From a virus: a stretch of 36,710 nucleotides of DNA. The position numbers and the translations under genes are program-made. The stretch lies in IMG/VR virus record IMGVR_UViG_3300045999_004446, positions 1 to 36,710 of that record; one strand, given 5' to 3'. The notes under the pieces were generated by a model. The model was not told the DNA's origin. It did not search any database and saw only the letters and a program-made list of their open reading frames with translations. Position 1 is the first letter of the stretch. Every line of letters starts with the position of its first letter. Of this stretch, positions 34,808 to 36,710 are shown piece by piece.

Positions 34808-35862
34808 ATGGAGAGACTTTCCATGTATAAGTCTTTAATGATCGTCTTCAATTTAGTCTTGTCTATATCTCTTTCAATTGCATCCACTTCACGATTTATG
34901 ATGCTTATTGTATCCTCTGATTCATCGAATTCAACAGTTGATGATTTTTCTAGAGGATCTTCATTAATTGAAAGATCCTGGATTCCCTTGCTCCACAAAG
35001 CATCAATGAATTTATCAAAGATTTCCTGCTTTGATTTGCTTCTTACAGTTATTCGAATAAATGCATTTTTTAGATTTGTTTCTTTCACATAATTGGCAAT
35101 CTTTTTTACCTCATCAGGAGTCGAGTCGTCATATGTGAATACATGAAAGATGTTGTTTTCATTTGGTATGAATTCCAATACATCCTTTTCAGTATCGTAG
35201 ACATGAAACCCCTTGGTAGAATAAACATCAGAAAAAGTCATCTGATATTGTGTGCCAAGATAATGTATGTTGCCTTGTGACTGCTTGATATGGAAGTGAC
35301 CAGATAACACTTTATCGAAACGTTTAAAGTTCGATGCACTAAACCCATGTGAGTGCTTGACTCCAGCGATAACCTCGAATCCTGCAATTTCAAAATGACC
35401 ACCAATCATTCGACAAGGGCATGTCGAGAGAAAATCCAAGACATCTTGTTCGTTTTCCTTAGTAATCCAAGGAACTATCCCAAAACAAAAGTCATCAAAT
35501 TTGATTGTCGATGGTTTCTCATAAAGAATAATGGATTTATACTTTTCCGTCAACAATTCCTTCAATGAATTCAATTCATTTGTGTTGCGAAAATAAGTAT
35601 CATGATTTCCAATAGTTATGTGCATTCTCAGATTATTATTCTCAATGTAATTGATAAATCTCTTTCGAACCGAAGAAAGAGTGTTGAAATTAACAAACTT
35701 TCTTCGGTCGAAAAAGTCGCCAAGGTGAATAACGTCGAGAATCTGGTTTTCCTTTAGATAAGGAAAAAATTGTTTTTCGAAAAAGGTAAGAGCGTTCTCT
35801 AGGAAAAAAGGTGAATCATTACGAACTCCGAAGTGGGTATCGGATATAAATGCTATTTTCAC
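34804..35862 (-). CDS. 47: Recombination endonuclease subunit gp47 (Mre11-like nuclease)
   Basis: A 352-aa metallophosphoesterase-type nuclease. The five phosphoesterase motifs are visible: SDTHFG (7-12), HLGDFFDRR (45-53), IGNHDTY, GGHFEIAG and SGHFHIKQ, whose Asp/His/Asn residues bind two Mn ions. The C-terminal part (VDAIERDIDKTKLKTIIKDL) is helical and would contact gp46. With gp46 it forms the T4 Mre11-Rad50 complex. The start codon appears to be GTG (GTGAAAATAGC), overlapping the gp55 stop as GTGA, unusual here since nearly all neighbours use ATG. Length fits T4 gp47 (339 aa). Confidence 0.96.
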   Translation of the reverse strand: MKIAFISDTHFGVRNDSPFFLENALTFFEKQFFPYLKENQILDVIHLGDFFDRRKFVNFNTLSSVRKRFINYIENNNLRMHITIGNHDTYFRNTNELNSLKELLTEKYKSIILYEKPSTIKFDDFCFGIVPWITKENEQDVLDFLSTCPCRMIGGHFEIAGFEVIAGVKHSHGFSASNFKRFDKVLSGHFHIKQSQGNIHYLGTQYQMTFSDVYSTKGFHVYDTEKDVLEFIPNENNIFHVFTYDDSTPDEVKKIANYVKETNLKNAFIRITVRSKSKQEIFDKFIDALWSKGIQDLSINEDPLEKSSTVEFDESEDTISIINREVDAIERDIDKTKLKTIIKDLYMESLSI

Positions 35863-36419
35863 TTTCGCTTCCTTTTCTTTCTTTTCTTTTTGTCTTTTGG
35901 TTCTAGTTTTTCAACATCCATTTCACTGAGTGAAAAGTGTTTCTGTAGAAATTCGCTGTAAGTTGCAGTATCTGATTCTTTCTTCATCCACTCTACAAAC
36001 TTACCATCCATGTCTTTCATCTGTAAGCACTTATATTTGATGAATGCTTGCTTCTTTTCCTTTTCTATTCTGCGTAAAAACGCATAATAAATTATTTGGG
36101 TAAAATAAGAAAAGGGATTTGATGATTTTTCTGGATCAAAATTGTGTGCATATAAAAGACAATTTTCCACCCCATCACCAATCATATCTTCCTTAAATGG
36201 GTAGTTGATAAAATTTGGTCTGTGTGATAAATGTTCTGCAATCTTAAGAAAAGATTCTGCAATATAGTCAGTTACTGGTGGTCGTCTGTCACCACATTCC
36301 TCTGCATCTTTTACTAATTTTTTCCACTCGGTCATTGCAGCACAAAACTTAACATTGTTGATATAATGTTTTAATGTTTTTACTTCTTCTTCTATTTCTT
36401 TTTCATCTTCTTGATTCAT
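35859..36419 (-). CDS. 55: Late-promoter sigma factor gp55
   Basis: A 186-aa homologue of T4 gp55, the sigma-family protein that directs RNA polymerase to TATAAATA late promoters. KEDMIGDGVENCLLYAHNFD and SNPFSYFTQIIYYAFLRRIE match gp55's conserved sigma-region-2-like core; the flanks ESFLKIAEHLSHRPNF and KKQAFIKYK also align. The ATG at 36419 is preferred because GAGG lies 6 nt upstream; a GTG at 36431 and an ATG at 36425 are in frame but have worse spacing. The C-terminus (KDKKKRKKRKRK) is strongly basic and lacks the hydrophobic SLDFLYE clamp-binding end of T4 gp55. It heads the gp55-gp47-gp46 group behind a sigma70-like promoter. Confidence 0.92.
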   Translation of the reverse strand: MNQEDEKEIEEEVKTLKHYINNVKFCAAMTEWKKLVKDAEECGDRRPPVTDYIAESFLKIAEHLSHRPNFINYPFKEDMIGDGVENCLLYAHNFDPEKSSNPFSYFTQIIYYAFLRRIEKEKKQAFIKYKCLQMKDMDGKFVEWMKKESDTATYSEFLQKHFSLSEMDVEKLEPKDKKKRKKRKRK

Positions 36420-36440
36420 GTTCATCCTCACTACGAATCA

Positions 36441-36468
36441 AGTATAGCATACTCAATTGTTTTTTCAA
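36441..36468 (-). promoter_or_regulatory. Sigma70-like promoter for the gp55-gp47-gp46 group
   Basis: The minus strand reads TTGAAA, a 16-bp spacer ending in TGC, then TATACT, about 20 nt upstream of gp55. The TGN before the -10 makes it an extended -10 promoter. It is the only spaced -35/-10 pair found directly before gp55 and would allow host polymerase to read the group before late transcription. Confidence 0.5.
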
Positions 36469-36483
36469 GTAGTTTATAAGATT

Positions 36484-36510
36484 TTTCAAAAAACCCTTAC
36501 TTGGGGCTTG
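36484..36510 (-). terminator. Possible weak terminator of the upstream gene
   Basis: The minus strand reads AAGCCCC, AAGTAA, GGG, then six T residues. The stem is only three G-C pairs plus a mismatch and weaker pairs, so it is marginal, but it is followed by a T run and lies between the upstream stop and the gp55 promoter. Confidence 0.3.
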
Positions 36511-36537
36511 ACACCGTTTTGAAGACATGTGTATAAT
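36508..36537 (+). promoter_or_regulatory. Near-consensus sigma70 promoter pointing rightward
   Basis: The plus strand carries TTGACA, an 18-bp spacer, then TATAAT, with TGTG directly before the -10 box. Both hexamers are perfect consensus. It fires away from gp55 and against the direction of every gene in the window. The product would be antisense to the gene at the right edge, or would serve a rightward gene outside the window. Confidence 0.6.
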
Positions 36538-36584
36538 CTTTGTGTGGGAAAGAAGAAGAGATCTAGTAATACTGTATTATACTA

Positions 36585-36710
36585 TTAGTAATCAGTAGAA
36601 TTGGGATCAGGATTCCAGTCGGAGAAGGTGTTCCCAAAATCCTTCCTATCCTTCTCGTCACCAGTAAAGCGATTACGCTTTTTAATCTCATCAATCATAT
36701 TTAAAAGTCT
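36585..36710 (-). CDS. C-terminal end of an unidentified gene, cut by window edge
   Basis: An open frame enters from the right edge and ends at TAA (36585-36587). Visible residues include MIDEIKKRNRFTGDEKDRKD and FGNTFSDWNPDPNSTDY at the C-terminus. It is hydrophilic and helical at first, with an Asn/Asp/Pro-rich tail. The ATG at 36698 is in frame but may be internal, since the four codons before it are also open. The gene cannot be identified from 41 residues. A short imperfect inverted repeat (TAGTATAATACAGTATTACTA) follows its stop. Confidence 0.5.
   Translation of the reverse strand, partial: RLLNMIDEIKKRNRFTGDEKDRKDFGNTFSDWNPDPNSTDY

Noticed and set aside
36565-36587. Imperfect inverted repeat after the right-edge gene stop
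   Set aside because: Too AT-rich and mismatched to call a terminator or operator with confidence.

Overview
The window is a 36.7-kb, AT-rich, almost intergenic-free piece of a T4-like myovirus genome. All genes read on the minus strand, so transcription runs from the right end to the left. The identification rests on the T4 order late sigma factor gp55, gp47, gp46, sliding clamp gp45, clamp loaders gp44 and gp62, then RegA. The short gp62 and the fibre proteins with IKIK...GLxFGE N-termini and ...INGxTG... modules resemble T4-like phages of marine or freshwater bacteria (Kyanoviridae-type cyanophages and relatives). The host cannot be named from the sequence alone.

Region 1 (36.7-30.1 kb) is the conserved replication and late-transcription block: the 3' end of an unknown gene, a 160-bp intergenic region with divergent sigma70-like promoter signals, then gp55, gp47, gp46, a 106-aa protein built of fibre-like modules, a 58-aa charged protein, gp45, gp44, gp62 and RegA.

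Region 2 (30.1-17.4 kb) is an accessory surface-sugar island. It holds two GT10-type glycosyltransferases (one fused to a GT2 domain), a DxD glycosyltransferase, a GT9-like protein, a DUF6165-like protein, two FkbM methyltransferases, a WavE-like protein, an APH/LicA-like kinase, a nucleotidyltransferase-HAD fusion, an extended SDR epimerase, two further methyltransferase-like proteins, a recognisable GDP-mannose 3,5-epimerase, a 57-aa gene, and a GT2-TPR protein. Most neighbours overlap as ATGA, which suggests translational coupling.

Region 3 (17.4-5.9 kb) is a fibre/adhesin operon behind an exact TATAAATA late promoter. It encodes a 442-aa fibre, a 142-aa BppU-like protein, a 709-aa collagen-like fibre, a 381-aa fibre carrying a dockerin-like Ca-binding loop, a 555-aa fibre, a 141-aa coiled coil, a 314-aa fibre, and an 1101-aa protein made of 21 RCC1-type repeats (3 x 7 propeller blades).

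Region 4 (5.9-0 kb) continues the same direction with a sulfotransferase/GT9-like fusion, a small hypothetical protein, a glycosyltransferase/FkbM fusion, and an ADP-heptose module: HldE-like kinase, HldE-like nucleotidyltransferase, HldD-like epimerase, a cupin, and the first 11 codons of a HAD phosphatase cut by the window edge.

The most interesting overall reading is inference. Fibre genes and a large set of sugar-activating, glycosyl-transferring, methylating and sulfating enzymes appear to share late promoters and translational coupling. That timing would suit modification of the virion's own fibres as well as remodelling of the host surface.
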